From assembly GCA_009377585.1 (NCBI GenBank), contig WHTS01000018.1, positions 1-45,342 on the forward strand: DNA of 45,342 nt. Reading direction: 5' to 3'. This document shows, in pieces, positions 1 to 8,145 of this stretch. The DNA comes from Betaproteobacteria bacterium (GTDB lineage Bacteria; Pseudomonadota; Gammaproteobacteria; Burkholderiales; WYBJ01). Positions within the stretch are counted from its first letter, which is position 1. Each line of letters starts with the position of its first letter. The notes beneath the pieces were generated by a model. The model had not been told where the DNA came from and did no database searches. It saw only the letters and a program-made list of their open reading frames with translations. Both the position numbers and the translations under genes were made by a program.

Positions 1-1
1 C

Positions 2-151
2 ACGTTGTGCCGCCGCAGCCAGACCCACCATCTGAGCTGGACCCGTATGCGCCGGCTCATCGCGCACTGGTTGCCTCCCGCACGCATCTGCCACCCTTAC
101 CCCAACCAGCGTCTGATCGTCACGACCCAAGGCAGGAGCCGTATGCGGTAA
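2..151 (+). CDS. Group II intron reverse transcriptase/maturase, C-terminal fragment
   Basis: Only the last 49 codons are in the window; the 5' part lies to the left. The frame starting at base 2 reads TLCRRSQTHHLSWTRM, then RLIAHWLPPARICHPYPNQR and ends TTQGRSRMR before TAA at 149-151. This matches the C-terminal tail of bacterial group II intron RT/maturases as I recall them (RRSQ.H.LSW.R, then LPP.RI.HPYP..R and TQGRSR.R). The protein helps the intron splice and copies it into new DNA sites. The stop codon lies inside the domain V hairpin (136-168). Whether the full protein is intact cannot be seen here. Confidence 0.8.
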   Translation, partial: TLCRRSQTHHLSWTRMRRLIAHWLPPARICHPYPNQRLIVTTQGRSRMR

Positions 152-202
152 TCCCGCTCGTACGGATCTGTGGAGGGGGTGATGGGTGACCGTCATTCCT
201 AC
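136..202 (+). ncRNA. Group II intron domains V and VI
   Basis: Positions 136-168 fold like domain V: the strand starting GAGCCGTA pairs with TACGGATC at 161-168, an inner GCGG/CCGC stem closes a short loop, and unpaired bases sit on the 3' side. The catalytic triad AGC is at 137-139. Positions about 175-200 form a second hairpin with GGTGATGG pairing with CCGTCATT around a GTGA loop, as expected for domain VI. The A at 195, 8 nt from the predicted 3' end, is the candidate branch point. The domain assignment is from known group II architecture; the exact 3' end is inferred. Confidence 0.7.
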
Positions 203-208
203 TCCGAC

Positions 209-3200
209 TTACTCGGTCGCCGATCGGGCGATGTCCCCATAGTTGACCACCACGCTGCCGCGAGCCTTCGCGAGGAGGGTGGCGAACGGGTCCTGGACGC
301 GGAACAAGCGTGGCGTCGCCGAATCGCAATCGAATGCGGCGTAAAGCCAATACTTCTCGCGCAGAATGCAGGCACGTGCCCATTCGTTCTCCAACAATTC
401 GATGTGCGTGGCGCCAGTCCGGCCCTTGACCTCGATCATTCGGATCTTCCCATCGGGACGTTTCGAATGCAGGTCGAATCCCGGATAGTCCGAAAGCCCG
501 ACGACACGGGCCTTTTCGGGCGTGGATACATCGCGGACATCCGCGCCAAGGCTGGCTTCATGCGCGATTGCCAGCTCCATCGCGATCCGCTCGACCTGCG
601 CATCGCGGGCCTTGATATCTTCGATGGCATTCGAGGGCTGTACCAGCGCGGTCGCGATGATCTCGACCCTGCCAGAGCCGATGAGCTCGACTTCGCGTCG
701 AGCTTGCGCGATGGCAAGCTCGCGTCGATCCGATAGTCCGCGCTGCTGCAGCTTGATCCGATCCAGTTCTTCATCGGCCTTCTTGTCTCCGCCCCGAGAC
801 CGATCGGTATAGCGCTTGCGGGCCGAGGCGAGCTCGGATTCCTGGTAATCATAGGCGCGGCGCAGATACGCTTCCGTCTGCTCGAGTCGGCTGCGAGCGC
901 TCAGCGTCTGCAGCTCGCATAGCTGCGCGAGCAGCGCATCGCGCGCGTATTGGTATGCGGCCTCCCGATACGCGTCCCCTTGTGCCAGGAACGGCACGGC
1001 CGCCGGATCGACCTTCGTCCCCGGCTTCAGCAGTAGCAGTTGTTCGACCGGCGCCTCTACCATCCGGTTGTCCGCGAACTGGCGGATGCCGATCAATCGC
1101 TCGTCCATCACTTCGTCTCGATGCAACGATGCAAAGTCGTGGTCGGCACTACGCACAACGCTCACGCGCGCGACATGAAAGAGATACGGCTGGGTCGCGG
1201 ACGGATCGGTGAACACCGCGCCCTGCCGGCCTGCCGAGCGGCAGCGCTCGATGGCCAGAACGGACAGGCGATCGAACACGGGTTCGCCGGGGTGGAGAAA
1301 TATGGCATCGCGCTTGTCGTCGGGCCGATAAACGGTCAGACGGCTGCGTGCCGAGTCGGGGTAGCTCTCGATCAGCGGCAATACGCCATCGAGGGCGCCG
1401 CGCGTGCGGGCGCGGAGAAAGAATTCCGAATCGAGATCGCCGATCAGGTCCACTCCGATCTCCGGCGCCGCGTGCTCCAGGTAACGGCGGACGTAACCAG
1501 GCAGGAGCCGGCGCATCTCTTCGATATTCAGGGCTTCTTTGAGCCGCGCAAGCTGAGCCACGACCTCGCCGCCCTTACCGTAGATTGCCTCCTCACGCGC
1601 TGCGATCGCGCGAACCTGCTCGATCGTCAACTGGCCTGCGAGCTCGATCGCCTCTCGATCCGCCGCGTCATCCGAGAGAATCGCCTTCTGCAAATAGTCG
1701 GTGAGAGGAAAATCTTCGAACACCCGTCCGATCACGTCGAAGACTTTGTCGGACCCGAGTGCGACGCGGATATCCTCGAGTTTGTCGAGCAGCGTCTTGA
1801 CGACCCGGCCTTCGCGCGTTCTGCCCGCGACCAGATTCAGCACGACGACACGGTCCTTCTTTTGGCCATAGCGGTGGATACGGCCCATGCGCTGTTCGAG
1901 CCGGGCGGGGTTCCAGGGCACGTCGTAATTGACCAGCACCCAGCAGAACTGGAGATTGATGCCTTCGGCCGCGGCATCGGTCCCGACGAAGAATCGGGCA
2001 CCGGCCTCCGCCCCGGACGATTCGTGCGGCCGCCGAAATCGCTCGACCTGCGCGTCGCGTTGCTGATAGTCGAGCCCGCCATGGATGAAGGCCACCTGGC
2101 CCGCGTGCCCCATGGCTTCCAGCCGGCGCACCAGGAATTCGAGCGTGTCCCGATGCTCGGTGTAGATGATGATCTTCTGATCGGCGAAGCGCGGATCGCG
2201 CAGCAGCTCGCGCATCTTCTCGAACTTCGACTCCTGGCTGCGATCGTTGACGCGCTCCGCCAGACGGATCAGCTCGCGGACTCGGCCGCGCTCGTCGATG
2301 AGCTCTGCACACGTGGTCGCGATGAACGCGCCCAGCGCCTCGGCTTCGTCCTTCTCGTGTTCCTCGATGCCGCCCTCGGTCGATTCCTCGTCCGCGGACT
2401 TGTCGTTCAGGGCATCGCGCAGCTGCCGATCGAGCTTGCGCTGGCGCTCGCGCAATTGCTCCTCGGGGATGCGGCCGGACTGGATGTCGTCGATGAGCGC
2501 ATCCAGTCGCTCATGGCGTCTGCGGAACGAGCACAACAGCGCCCAGGTGCTGCTTGCCAGACGGCGCTGGAAGACCGTCATCGCGAAGCGCGCGGCGGAG
2601 CGATTCAGCAGCCGCGCCTGGTTGTAGTAGTGGCGGATGTACTTGGTGGTTTCGTCGTAGAGCGTCTGCTCGCTGACCGGACCTTGGCTCAAGTCGTAGC
2701 TATGGGTGTCGCAGATGCGCACCGGATAGAGCGGCTGGCCGCGCAGGTCGACCATCTCCTCCTTGACCCGGCGCATGAAGTAACGCGGCCGGGCGTCGGC
2801 CGGGAATAGCTTGAATGCGGTCTCGGTGCTGAACAGGTCCGGCTCGAGCAACCGCCACAGGCAGTAATAGGGATACTCCTTACCCATGTGCGGCGTTGCC
2901 GTGAGGAGCAGCAGATGATGCGCGCTCCAGGGCAGGCGCCAGTCTTCCGGCGTATCGCGCACGCCCGCGAGCGCCTCGGCGAGACGATAGCGGTCGGTCG
3001 GCCGAAACGTACCGTCGCTGTCGCGATTGGCCGAGAGCTTATGCGCTTCGTCGAACACGACCAGGTCGTACGGCGGCACGCTTGGCTCGCCAAGGGCCTT
3101 GAAGAGCGTGTCGGCGCGCAGGGAATCGACGCTCGCGATGACGAGGTCGCTGTCCGGACCGGCGAACGGATTGGCTCTGCGGGCATCCGCGCTGGTCGCA

Positions 3201-3772
3201 ATGCGGAATCGCAACTGGAAGAGTTTGCGTAGCTCGCGCGCCCAGTTTCCCACCAGGCCGGCCGGGGGGACGATCAGGACGCGCCGAATGGTACGGCGGC
3301 TGAGGCTCTCGCGAACGTAGAGGCCCGTCATGATCGTCTTGCCGGCGCCCGCGTCGTCCGCCAGCAGGAAGCGCAGGCGCGGCTGCGGCAACATTCGTTC
3401 GTAAACGGCAATGCGCTGATGCGGCAGCGGATCGATCTCGCTGATTTCCGCGCCGAACGCCGGATTGAAGAGATGCCCGTAGCTCAGTCGCTCGCCCTCG
3501 ACGAGGACCCTGAGCCGATTCGCATCGCCCATGAAGTCCAGTCGCGTCTCGGAGCGCGCGGCTTCGATGATTTTGAGCGGCGGATCAGTGGACGGTGGCG
3601 CTCCGTTCTTCTGCAGGGCCTGCAGTTTTCCCAGGGCGAGGCGGGACGGGTGCACCTGGCCGTTTTCCCACCGATTGAGGGTGGCAAACGAAACCCCGAG
3701 CAAGGCGGCGAGCGACTGTTGGGTAAGGCCCAGCGCTTTCCGGAGATTTCTTATTTCCGCAGGCATCATCAC
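209..3772 (-). CDS. XRE-HTH / SNF2-type helicase / DUF3883-like nuclease fusion protein
   Basis: This 1187-residue protein looks like a DNA-binding, DNA-translocating putative nuclease. Residues about 5-50 form an XRE helix-turn-helix (LTQQSLAALLGVSFATLNRW). Residues 130-450 are the first helicase lobe, with a Walker A-like DDAGAGKT near 139-146, DEAH at 241-244 and LLLLTATPHMGK. The second lobe has GTDAAAEGINLQ and QRMGRIHRYGQKK. A helical region follows, and the last about 92 residues resemble DUF3883 (NO VEIN C-terminal): FDLHS near 1099 then IEVKG near 1113, the D...ExK pattern of PD-(D/E)XK nucleases (D1100, E1114, K1116). Known relatives include SNF2 components of defence systems such as DISARM DrmD; membership here is not shown. 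The start could be GTG 3772 or either following ATG (3769, 3766); no clear Shine-Dalgarno is seen. A palindrome over the promoter suggests the HTH represses its own gene. The stop is about 6 bp from a group II intron end. Confidence 0.8.
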   Translation of the reverse strand: MMMPAEIRNLRKALGLTQQSLAALLGVSFATLNRWENGQVHPSRLALGKLQALQKNGAPPSTDPPLKIIEAARSETRLDFMGDANRLRVLVEGERLSYGHLFNPAFGAEISEIDPLPHQRIAVYERMLPQPRLRFLLADDAGAGKTIMTGLYVRESLSRRTIRRVLIVPPAGLVGNWARELRKLFQLRFRIATSADARRANPFAGPDSDLVIASVDSLRADTLFKALGEPSVPPYDLVVFDEAHKLSANRDSDGTFRPTDRYRLAEALAGVRDTPEDWRLPWSAHHLLLLTATPHMGKEYPYYCLWRLLEPDLFSTETAFKLFPADARPRYFMRRVKEEMVDLRGQPLYPVRICDTHSYDLSQGPVSEQTLYDETTKYIRHYYNQARLLNRSAARFAMTVFQRRLASSTWALLCSFRRRHERLDALIDDIQSGRIPEEQLRERQRKLDRQLRDALNDKSADEESTEGGIEEHEKDEAEALGAFIATTCAELIDERGRVRELIRLAERVNDRSQESKFEKMRELLRDPRFADQKIIIYTEHRDTLEFLVRRLEAMGHAGQVAFIHGGLDYQQRDAQVERFRRPHESSGAEAGARFFVGTDAAAEGINLQFCWVLVNYDVPWNPARLEQRMGRIHRYGQKKDRVVVLNLVAGRTREGRVVKTLLDKLEDIRVALGSDKVFDVIGRVFEDFPLTDYLQKAILSDDAADREAIELAGQLTIEQVRAIAAREEAIYGKGGEVVAQLARLKEALNIEEMRRLLPGYVRRYLEHAAPEIGVDLIGDLDSEFFLRARTRGALDGVLPLIESYPDSARSRLTVYRPDDKRDAIFLHPGEPVFDRLSVLAIERCRSAGRQGAVFTDPSATQPYLFHVARVSVVRSADHDFASLHRDEVMDERLIGIRQFADNRMVEAPVEQLLLLKPGTKVDPAAVPFLAQGDAYREAAYQYARDALLAQLCELQTLSARSRLEQTEAYLRRAYDYQESELASARKRYTDRSRGGDKKADEELDRIKLQQRGLSDRRELAIAQARREVELIGSGRVEIIATALVQPSNAIEDIKARDAQVERIAMELAIAHEASLGADVRDVSTPEKARVVGLSDYPGFDLHSKRPDGKIRMIEVKGRTGATHIELLENEWARACILREKYWLYAAFDCDSATPRLFRVQDPFATLLAKARGSVVVNYGDIARSATE

Positions 3773-3797
3773 ATGATCGCGTGGTTATTTGGTTTGC

Positions 3798-3827
3798 AAT
3801 ATAGCAAATGCTATACGCGATGATCAA
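3798..3827 (-). promoter_or_regulatory. Predicted sigma70 promoter of the XRE-SNF2 gene
   Basis: On the minus strand a -35 box TTGATC (3822-3827) is followed by an 18-bp spacer and a -10 box TATATT (3798-3803). Transcription would begin around 3790, leaving a leader of under 20 nt before the GTG/ATG start cluster. The boxes match consensus well and the short AT-rich patch stands out in GC-rich DNA. The prediction is by eye only. Confidence 0.6.
3800..3815. promoter_or_regulatory. Palindromic operator, probable XRE autoregulatory site
   Basis: TATAGCAAATGCTATA is a perfect inverted repeat of 7-bp arms (TATAGCA / TGCTATA) around a 2-bp centre. It overlaps the predicted -10 box of the downstream gene, whose product begins with an XRE helix-turn-helix. 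XRE proteins commonly repress their own promoters through such short dyads, so binding here would block RNA polymerase. The dyad is seen directly; the binding is inferred. Confidence 0.65.
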
Positions 3828-4144
3828 TCGCAAGGCGCCGGCCATAATTGAATGCTGTGGACGAACGGAGTTAGCGACCACTCTCCACAGATCGGAGTCC
3901 CATTCGTGCTCAGCGCGTCACCTTGGCACAAACGGCGCGACGACCTCACGTTCCTGGTTCGACGTTGAGGCGCGCTCGCGGAATCCGCATCCACGATCGA
4001 CTCGCCCTCGTCAACCACGGCCCGGCCGGGCGACAAACTGCCGCGGCGGGCTGGTTCAATGTGGATTGTTTTCGGGCAGTATAGGCGCGGCGCGATGCGG
4101 ACGATGGCTCGCCCGCGAACGATGGCTACCAAAAGGGGGTTCCG
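3828..4144. other. Divergent intergenic region, no gene recognised
   Basis: The roughly 370 bp between the XRE-SNF2 gene and the TctC gene hold the promoter/operator of the former on the left and a Shine-Dalgarno-like AGGGGG (about 4134-4139) before the latter. An AT-richer patch near 4040-4085, with TTCAAT and a TATAGG-like box, might be the promoter of the rightward operon, but the spacing is poor (19 bp). No convincing small ORF or RNA is visible. Confidence 0.4.
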
Positions 4145-5122
4145 ATGAAGGGATTGCTGTTCATCAGCTGGGCACTGTGCGCGCTCGCGCTCGCCCCATC
4201 GGCATGGGCCCAAACCAGCTGGAGACCGCAAAAGAACGTCGAGATCATCGTCGGCACTTCGCCCGGAGGCGGTCAGGATCGTTCCGCGCGGGCTGTTCAT
4301 CGACTGATCGAAAGCAATCATCTCATCGAGGTCGCTTCCACGGTCGTGAACAAGCCCGGCGCCGGCAGCGCGCTCGGCTACGCGTACCTCAACCAGCATG
4401 TGGGCGACCCGCACTACATCATGCTGTCGACCACGCCGCTCATCACCAACCCGATCACGGGGCTGCAGAGGATCACTTACGAAGATCTCACCCCGCTTGC
4501 GATGTTGTTCGACGAATACATCGTGGCGAGCGTGGCTGCCGGCTCGCCCATCAAGGGCGGCAAGGAGTTGCTCGCGCGCCTCAAGGCCGACCCCGGCTCG
4601 CTCACGATCGGCATCCCCGGCGTCGGAGGTGGCGGGCACTTGGGCTTCGCGCTGGCCGCAAAGGCCGCGGGCATCGATCCGAAGCGTCTCAAGACGGTGG
4701 TTTTCAAGTCGGGCGGCGACTCTATTACGGCACTGCTGGGCGGGCATATCGATGTCATGAGCTCGACTACGGCTGCGCCGGTGCCGCAGCATCGCGCCGG
4801 CAAGGTGCGCATCGTCGCGATCGGCTCGCCTACGCGTCTGCCCGGAGATCTCGCGTCGGTCCCGACCTGGCGCGAACAAGGAGCGAACGCCCAGTTCGCG
4901 AACTGGCGTGGAATGGTCGGCCCGCGCGGCTTGACTGTGCCGCAGATCGCCTATTGGGAGAACGTCTTTGCCGCGGTGGTCGAGACATCGGAGTTCAAGC
5001 AGGATCTCGAGCGCAATCACTGGAGCGCCAACTTTGCCAAGAGCGCGGAGATGCGCAAGCGCCTGAAGGAAGAGCACGACGAGCTCAAGGCGCTGCTGAC
5101 CGAGCTCGGCATGGCGAAATGA
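4145..5122 (+). CDS. Bug/TctC-family tripartite tricarboxylate transporter substrate-binding protein
   Basis: This 325-residue protein is a periplasmic receptor that would bind a small organic acid such as a di- or tricarboxylate or aromatic acid and pass it to a TctAB-type carrier. It opens with a signal peptide (hydrophobic residues 4-21, cleavage after AWA at about residue 22). The family signature IIVGTSPGGGQDRSAR follows, then VVNKPGAGS and GGDSITALLGGHIDVMSS, and the length is normal for TctC proteins. The start is supported by AGGGGG 5-10 nt upstream. No TctA/TctB genes are nearby, which is common for the expanded Bug family in Burkholderiales, so the ligand cannot be assigned. The stop overlaps an ATG of the next frame and the SDR gene follows at once, indicating one operon. 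Confidence 0.9.
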   Translation: MKGLLFISWALCALALAPSAWAQTSWRPQKNVEIIVGTSPGGGQDRSARAVHRLIESNHLIEVASTVVNKPGAGSALGYAYLNQHVGDPHYIMLSTTPLITNPITGLQRITYEDLTPLAMLFDEYIVASVAAGSPIKGGKELLARLKADPGSLTIGIPGVGGGGHLGFALAAKAAGIDPKRLKTVVFKSGGDSITALLGGHIDVMSSTTAAPVPQHRAGKVRIVAIGSPTRLPGDLASVPTWREQGANAQFANWRGMVGPRGLTVPQIAYWENVFAAVVETSEFKQDLERNHWSANFAKSAEMRKRLKEEHDELKALLTELGMAK

Positions 5123-5145
5123 CGTTCATTCGAGGAGAGCGCATC

Positions 5146-5994
5146 GTGGGATCACTGGACGGACAGGTGGCGATCATCACCGGCGGCACGCGCGGCATCG
5201 GGCGCGCGACGGCCGAGCTTTTCGCTGCGTCGGGCGCGAAGCTCGCGCTCTGCGCGCGTGATCAGAAGGCATTGGACGAGACCGCCGCGCAGATCGCAGG
5301 CAAGCACGGCACGGAAGTCGTCGGCATCGCGGCCGACATCCTCGATGCGGAAGCGATGAAGGCGTTCGTCGATCGCGTCGGCAACAACTTCGGGCGCATC
5401 GATATCCTCGTCAACAACGCCGGCGGCTCGGAGCAGCGCCAGGCTACCGGCTCGCGCCAGCAGGTCTACGCGGTCGATCCGCTCGGCGGCGCGCCGCTGC
5501 CGCCGGGCCGCTTCGAGGAGATGGCCGACGAGGAATTTCTGAACGCGTTCCAGCAGAAGGTGCTGGCGCTGGTGCGCACCATGCGCGCGGTGTTGCCGTG
5601 GATGCGGAAGCAACGTTACGGTTCGATCGTGAACGTCGTTTCGATGAAGGGCAAGCAGCAGCCGCCGCGCGTGGTGAGCTCGGGCGTTGCCGCTGCGGCT
5701 GCGATGAACTTGAGCAAGGCGCTATCGTTCGAGCTCGCCGGGGACGGCATCCGCGTGAACGTGGTCGCGCTCGAAAGCATCATCACCTCGCAAACGGAGA
5801 AGAGCCGCGCGCGCTGGGCGCCGGACAAGACGATGGATGAGTTCCTCGCGCCGCGCAACGTGCACATCCCGATGCATCGGCTCGGCACGCCGGAGGAAGT
5901 GGCGCATGCGATCCTCTGCTTCGCCGCGCCGCTCGGCGCTTACACCACCGGCCAGGTGCTATGCGTGGACGGCGGCGGTTTGCGCAGCTGGTAG
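5146..5994 (+). CDS. SDR-family protein lacking the catalytic Tyr-Lys pair
   Basis: This is a 282-residue short-chain dehydrogenase/reductase fold. The cofactor motif TGGTRGIG (about 12-19), the NNAG motif (90-93) and the C-terminal DGGG are present. The active site is altered. Ser166 aligns with the catalytic Ser, but 13 residues on, where Tyr is expected, there is Ser179, and the Lys four residues later is Ala183 (run PRVVSSGVAAAAAMNLSKAL). Ordinary YxxxK chemistry therefore looks lost, so the protein may use another mechanism or only bind ligand. GTG at 5146 is chosen because GAGGAG sits 8-9 nt upstream; an ATG at 5119 overlapping the TctC stop is the alternative. The gene lies in an operon with the TctC receptor, suggesting a shared substrate pathway. 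Confidence 0.85.
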   Translation: MGSLDGQVAIITGGTRGIGRATAELFAASGAKLALCARDQKALDETAAQIAGKHGTEVVGIAADILDAEAMKAFVDRVGNNFGRIDILVNNAGGSEQRQATGSRQQVYAVDPLGGAPLPPGRFEEMADEEFLNAFQQKVLALVRTMRAVLPWMRKQRYGSIVNVVSMKGKQQPPRVVSSGVAAAAAMNLSKALSFELAGDGIRVNVVALESIITSQTEKSRARWAPDKTMDEFLAPRNVHIPMHRLGTPEEVAHAILCFAAPLGAYTTGQVLCVDGGGLRSW

Positions 5995-6087
5995 CGGGAG
6001 CGGCGTGAGCTTGCGAGGATCGACCGCAAAGCGAACAACGCCGACACGACGCCTTTTTGATCTGACGCAAGGGTTCGGAGGTGCCCG

Positions 6088-6930
6088 TCAAGCCTTCAGC
6101 AGCGCGATACCGACGACGACCAGGCATGCGCCGACGATGCGATGACGCCCGAACGGCTCTTTCAGCAGCCATGCGCCGATGACGGCCGCGAAGATGACGG
6201 AGGTCTCGCGCAGTGCTGCCACCGCGGCGATCGGCGCCTGCGTCATCGCCCAAAGCGCGATGAGATAGGCCGCGATGCTCAGCGTGCCGCCGAGGAGCCC
6301 GCGCCACCAATGGCGCCGCAGGTGCGCACCGAGCGCCGCGCGCCGCGACCACAACGCGACGCCGGCATACGGCCAGGCGATGAGAAAAAAGAGCCACAGT
6401 CCATAGCTCACGGCACTGCCCGAGAGCCGCACGCCGATGCCGTCGATGAGCGTGTAGGCCGCGATGACAAAAGCATTGCCCACTGCGAATGCGGCTGGGC
6501 GCATTCGCGTCAGCAACTGCCGTGGATGCAGCCCACCGATCCAAAGCACGCCCAGACTGATCGCGGCGATGCCGCTCCAGAGCCACGCCGAGCGCGGATC
6601 GGGCAGGAGCACGATCCCGCCGAGCGCGACCAGCAGCGGCGGCAGCCCGCGCATGAGCGGATAGGCGAAGCTCAGGTCGCCGCGCCGATAGGCCGCGGCG
6701 AGCAGGGCGAAGTAGCCTTGATGCACGACCGCGGAGGCGGCGAGGTAGGGCCAGCTCGGGGTCGCAGGCGCCGCCAGCCACGGGAGCAGCAGCGCCGCAA
6801 CCAGCGCCGCGCCGGCCACCACGAGCGCCGTATCGAAAACCACATCCTGGTTCGCCTTGATGAGCGCATTCCAGGTCGCGTGCAGCAACGCCGCAGCCAG
6901 CACCGCCGCCGTCACGCCCAGCGTCATCAC
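6088..6930 (-). CDS. EamA/DMT-family membrane transporter
   Basis: The 280-residue protein is almost entirely hydrophobic with about ten predicted membrane helices, arranged as two EamA-like halves (about 5-140 and 145-280). Recognisable pieces are HATWNALIKA near the start and the second-half ETSVIFAAVIGAWLLKEPFG, the usual RE.SV..A.....L.EP motif of drug/metabolite transporters. Its substrate cannot be told from sequence; members export amino acids, metabolites or drugs. The first codons are GTG ATG, so the start may be 6930 or 6927, and no clear Shine-Dalgarno is visible. It converges with the SDR gene and stands about 105 bp from the end of ald on the same strand, so co-transcription with ald is possible. 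Confidence 0.85.
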   Translation of the reverse strand: MMTLGVTAAVLAAALLHATWNALIKANQDVVFDTALVVAGAALVAALLLPWLAAPATPSWPYLAASAVVHQGYFALLAAAYRRGDLSFAYPLMRGLPPLLVALGGIVLLPDPRSAWLWSGIAAISLGVLWIGGLHPRQLLTRMRPAAFAVGNAFVIAAYTLIDGIGVRLSGSAVSYGLWLFFLIAWPYAGVALWSRRAALGAHLRRHWWRGLLGGTLSIAAYLIALWAMTQAPIAAVAALRETSVIFAAVIGAWLLKEPFGRHRIVGACLVVVGIALLKA

Positions 6931-7035
6931 GTGGGGGTCAGTTCTTGCTTATTGCGTTCCACTTGGTCCATGACTTTCGTCGAGAAGGCACCACCCGCCG
7001 TCGCCGCTGCAAGCGTCAAGAGCTGGTCCCACCGC

Positions 7036-8145
7036 TCAACTGCGCAAGGCATCGAGCGCGTCGTAACCGAGCGCCTCGGCGACTTCGCGGCAAGTCACTC
7101 GGCCCTTGTGCACGTTGAGCCCGGCGCGCAGGTGCGGATCGCGCATCAACGCTTCCCGGTAGCCCAGATCGGCGAGGGCGAGAACATGCGTGAGCGTGGC
7201 GTTGTTGAGCGCGTAGGTCGAGGTGCGCGGCACCGCGCCCGGCATGTTCGTAACGCAGTAGTGCACAACGCCGTCGACGACATACGTGGGGTCGGCGTGC
7301 GTGGTCGGGCGCGAGGTTTCCAGGCAGCCGCCCTGGTCGATCGACACGTCCACCACGACCGAGCCCGGCTTCATGCGGCGCACGAACTCGCGCGACACGA
7401 GCTTGGGCGCGGCCGCTCCGGGGATCAGGACCGCGCCGATGACGAGATCGGCGGCGCTGACCTGGCGCTCGATGTTGTCGCGGTTGGAGTAAACGGTGAC
7501 GACGCGCGCGCCGAGCAACCGATCGAGCCGGCGCAGCGCCTCGATGTCGCGGTCGATCACCACCACCTGCGCGCCGGTTCCGATCGCGATCTGCGCGGCG
7601 TTGAAGCCGACTACGCCGCCGCCCAGCACGGCGATCCGCGCCGGCGGCACGCCCGGAACGCCGCCCAGGAGAATGCCCATGCCGCCGTTCTCGCGTTCGA
7701 GGCAGCGCGCGCCCGCCTGCACGCTCATGCGACCGGCGACTTCCGACATCGGTGCGAGCAGCGGCAATCCGCCGCCGAGCGCGGTCACCGTTTCGTACGC
7801 GATGGCCGTGATGCCGCTCGCAACGAGCTCCCGGGTCTGCTCGGCATCGGGAGCGAGGTGCAGGTAAGTGAAAAGCGCCTGGCCTTCGCGCAGACGCGCA
7901 CGCTCGGCTGCCTGCGGCTCCTTGACCTTGACGATCAGCTCGGCGCGCGCGAACACTTCCTCGGCACTATCGACGATGACCGCGCCGGCACGCCGATAAT
8001 CAGCGTCCGATGCGCTGATGCCCAGGCCGGCTGCATGCTCGACCAGCACCTCGTGGCCGTGACTGACGACTTCGCGGACACTCGAAGGCGTGAGCCCGAC
8101 ACGGTACTCGTGAGTCTTGGTTTCCTTGGGGACGCCGACACGCAT
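7036..8145 (-). CDS. ald: Alanine dehydrogenase
   Basis: The 369-residue enzyme catalyses reversible NAD-dependent oxidative deamination of L-alanine to pyruvate and ammonia in the cytoplasm. The start MRVGVPKETKTHEYRVGLTP is the family hallmark. Residues Lys75 (VKVKEP) and His96 (FTYLHLAP) match the pyruvate-binding and catalytic residues of characterised enzymes, the Rossmann motif VLGGGVVGFNAA lies near 170-180, and DVSIDQGG follows near 270. The length is normal for the family. The start codon has only a weak ribosome site. The downstream DMT transporter on the same strand could handle a related amino acid, but that is speculation. Confidence 0.95.
   Translation of the reverse strand: MRVGVPKETKTHEYRVGLTPSSVREVVSHGHEVLVEHAAGLGISASDADYRRAGAVIVDSAEEVFARAELIVKVKEPQAAERARLREGQALFTYLHLAPDAEQTRELVASGITAIAYETVTALGGGLPLLAPMSEVAGRMSVQAGARCLERENGGMGILLGGVPGVPPARIAVLGGGVVGFNAAQIAIGTGAQVVVIDRDIEALRRLDRLLGARVVTVYSNRDNIERQVSAADLVIGAVLIPGAAAPKLVSREFVRRMKPGSVVVDVSIDQGGCLETSRPTTHADPTYVVDGVVHYCVTNMPGAVPRTSTYALNNATLTHVLALADLGYREALMRDPHLRAGLNVHKGRVTCREVAEALGYDALDALRS

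Larger units (their letters stand above)
1..202 (+). mobile_element. Group II intron, 3' end (5' part outside window)
   Basis: This is the right end of a mobile group II intron on the plus strand. It is made of the last codons of the intron-encoded reverse transcriptase/maturase, a domain V hairpin that overlaps the stop codon, and a domain VI hairpin ending near position 202 in CCTAC. The exon then continues into the stop codon region of the convergent helicase gene. The boundary at 202 is inferred from the end of the domain VI stem and the usual AY intron ending. Identification rests on the maturase C-terminal sequence plus the domain V fold, which agree with each other. Confidence 0.8.

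Noticed and set aside
1040-2809. 589-codon frame antisense to the helicase
   Set aside because: No family similarity, and the opposite strand carries ordered helicase motifs throughout.
209-3772. Assignment of the SNF2 gene to DISARM
   Set aside because: Only one SNF2-type gene is visible and no drmA, drmB, drmC or methyltransferase lies in the window; the XRE domain is not a DISARM feature I know. Kept as an open possibility only.
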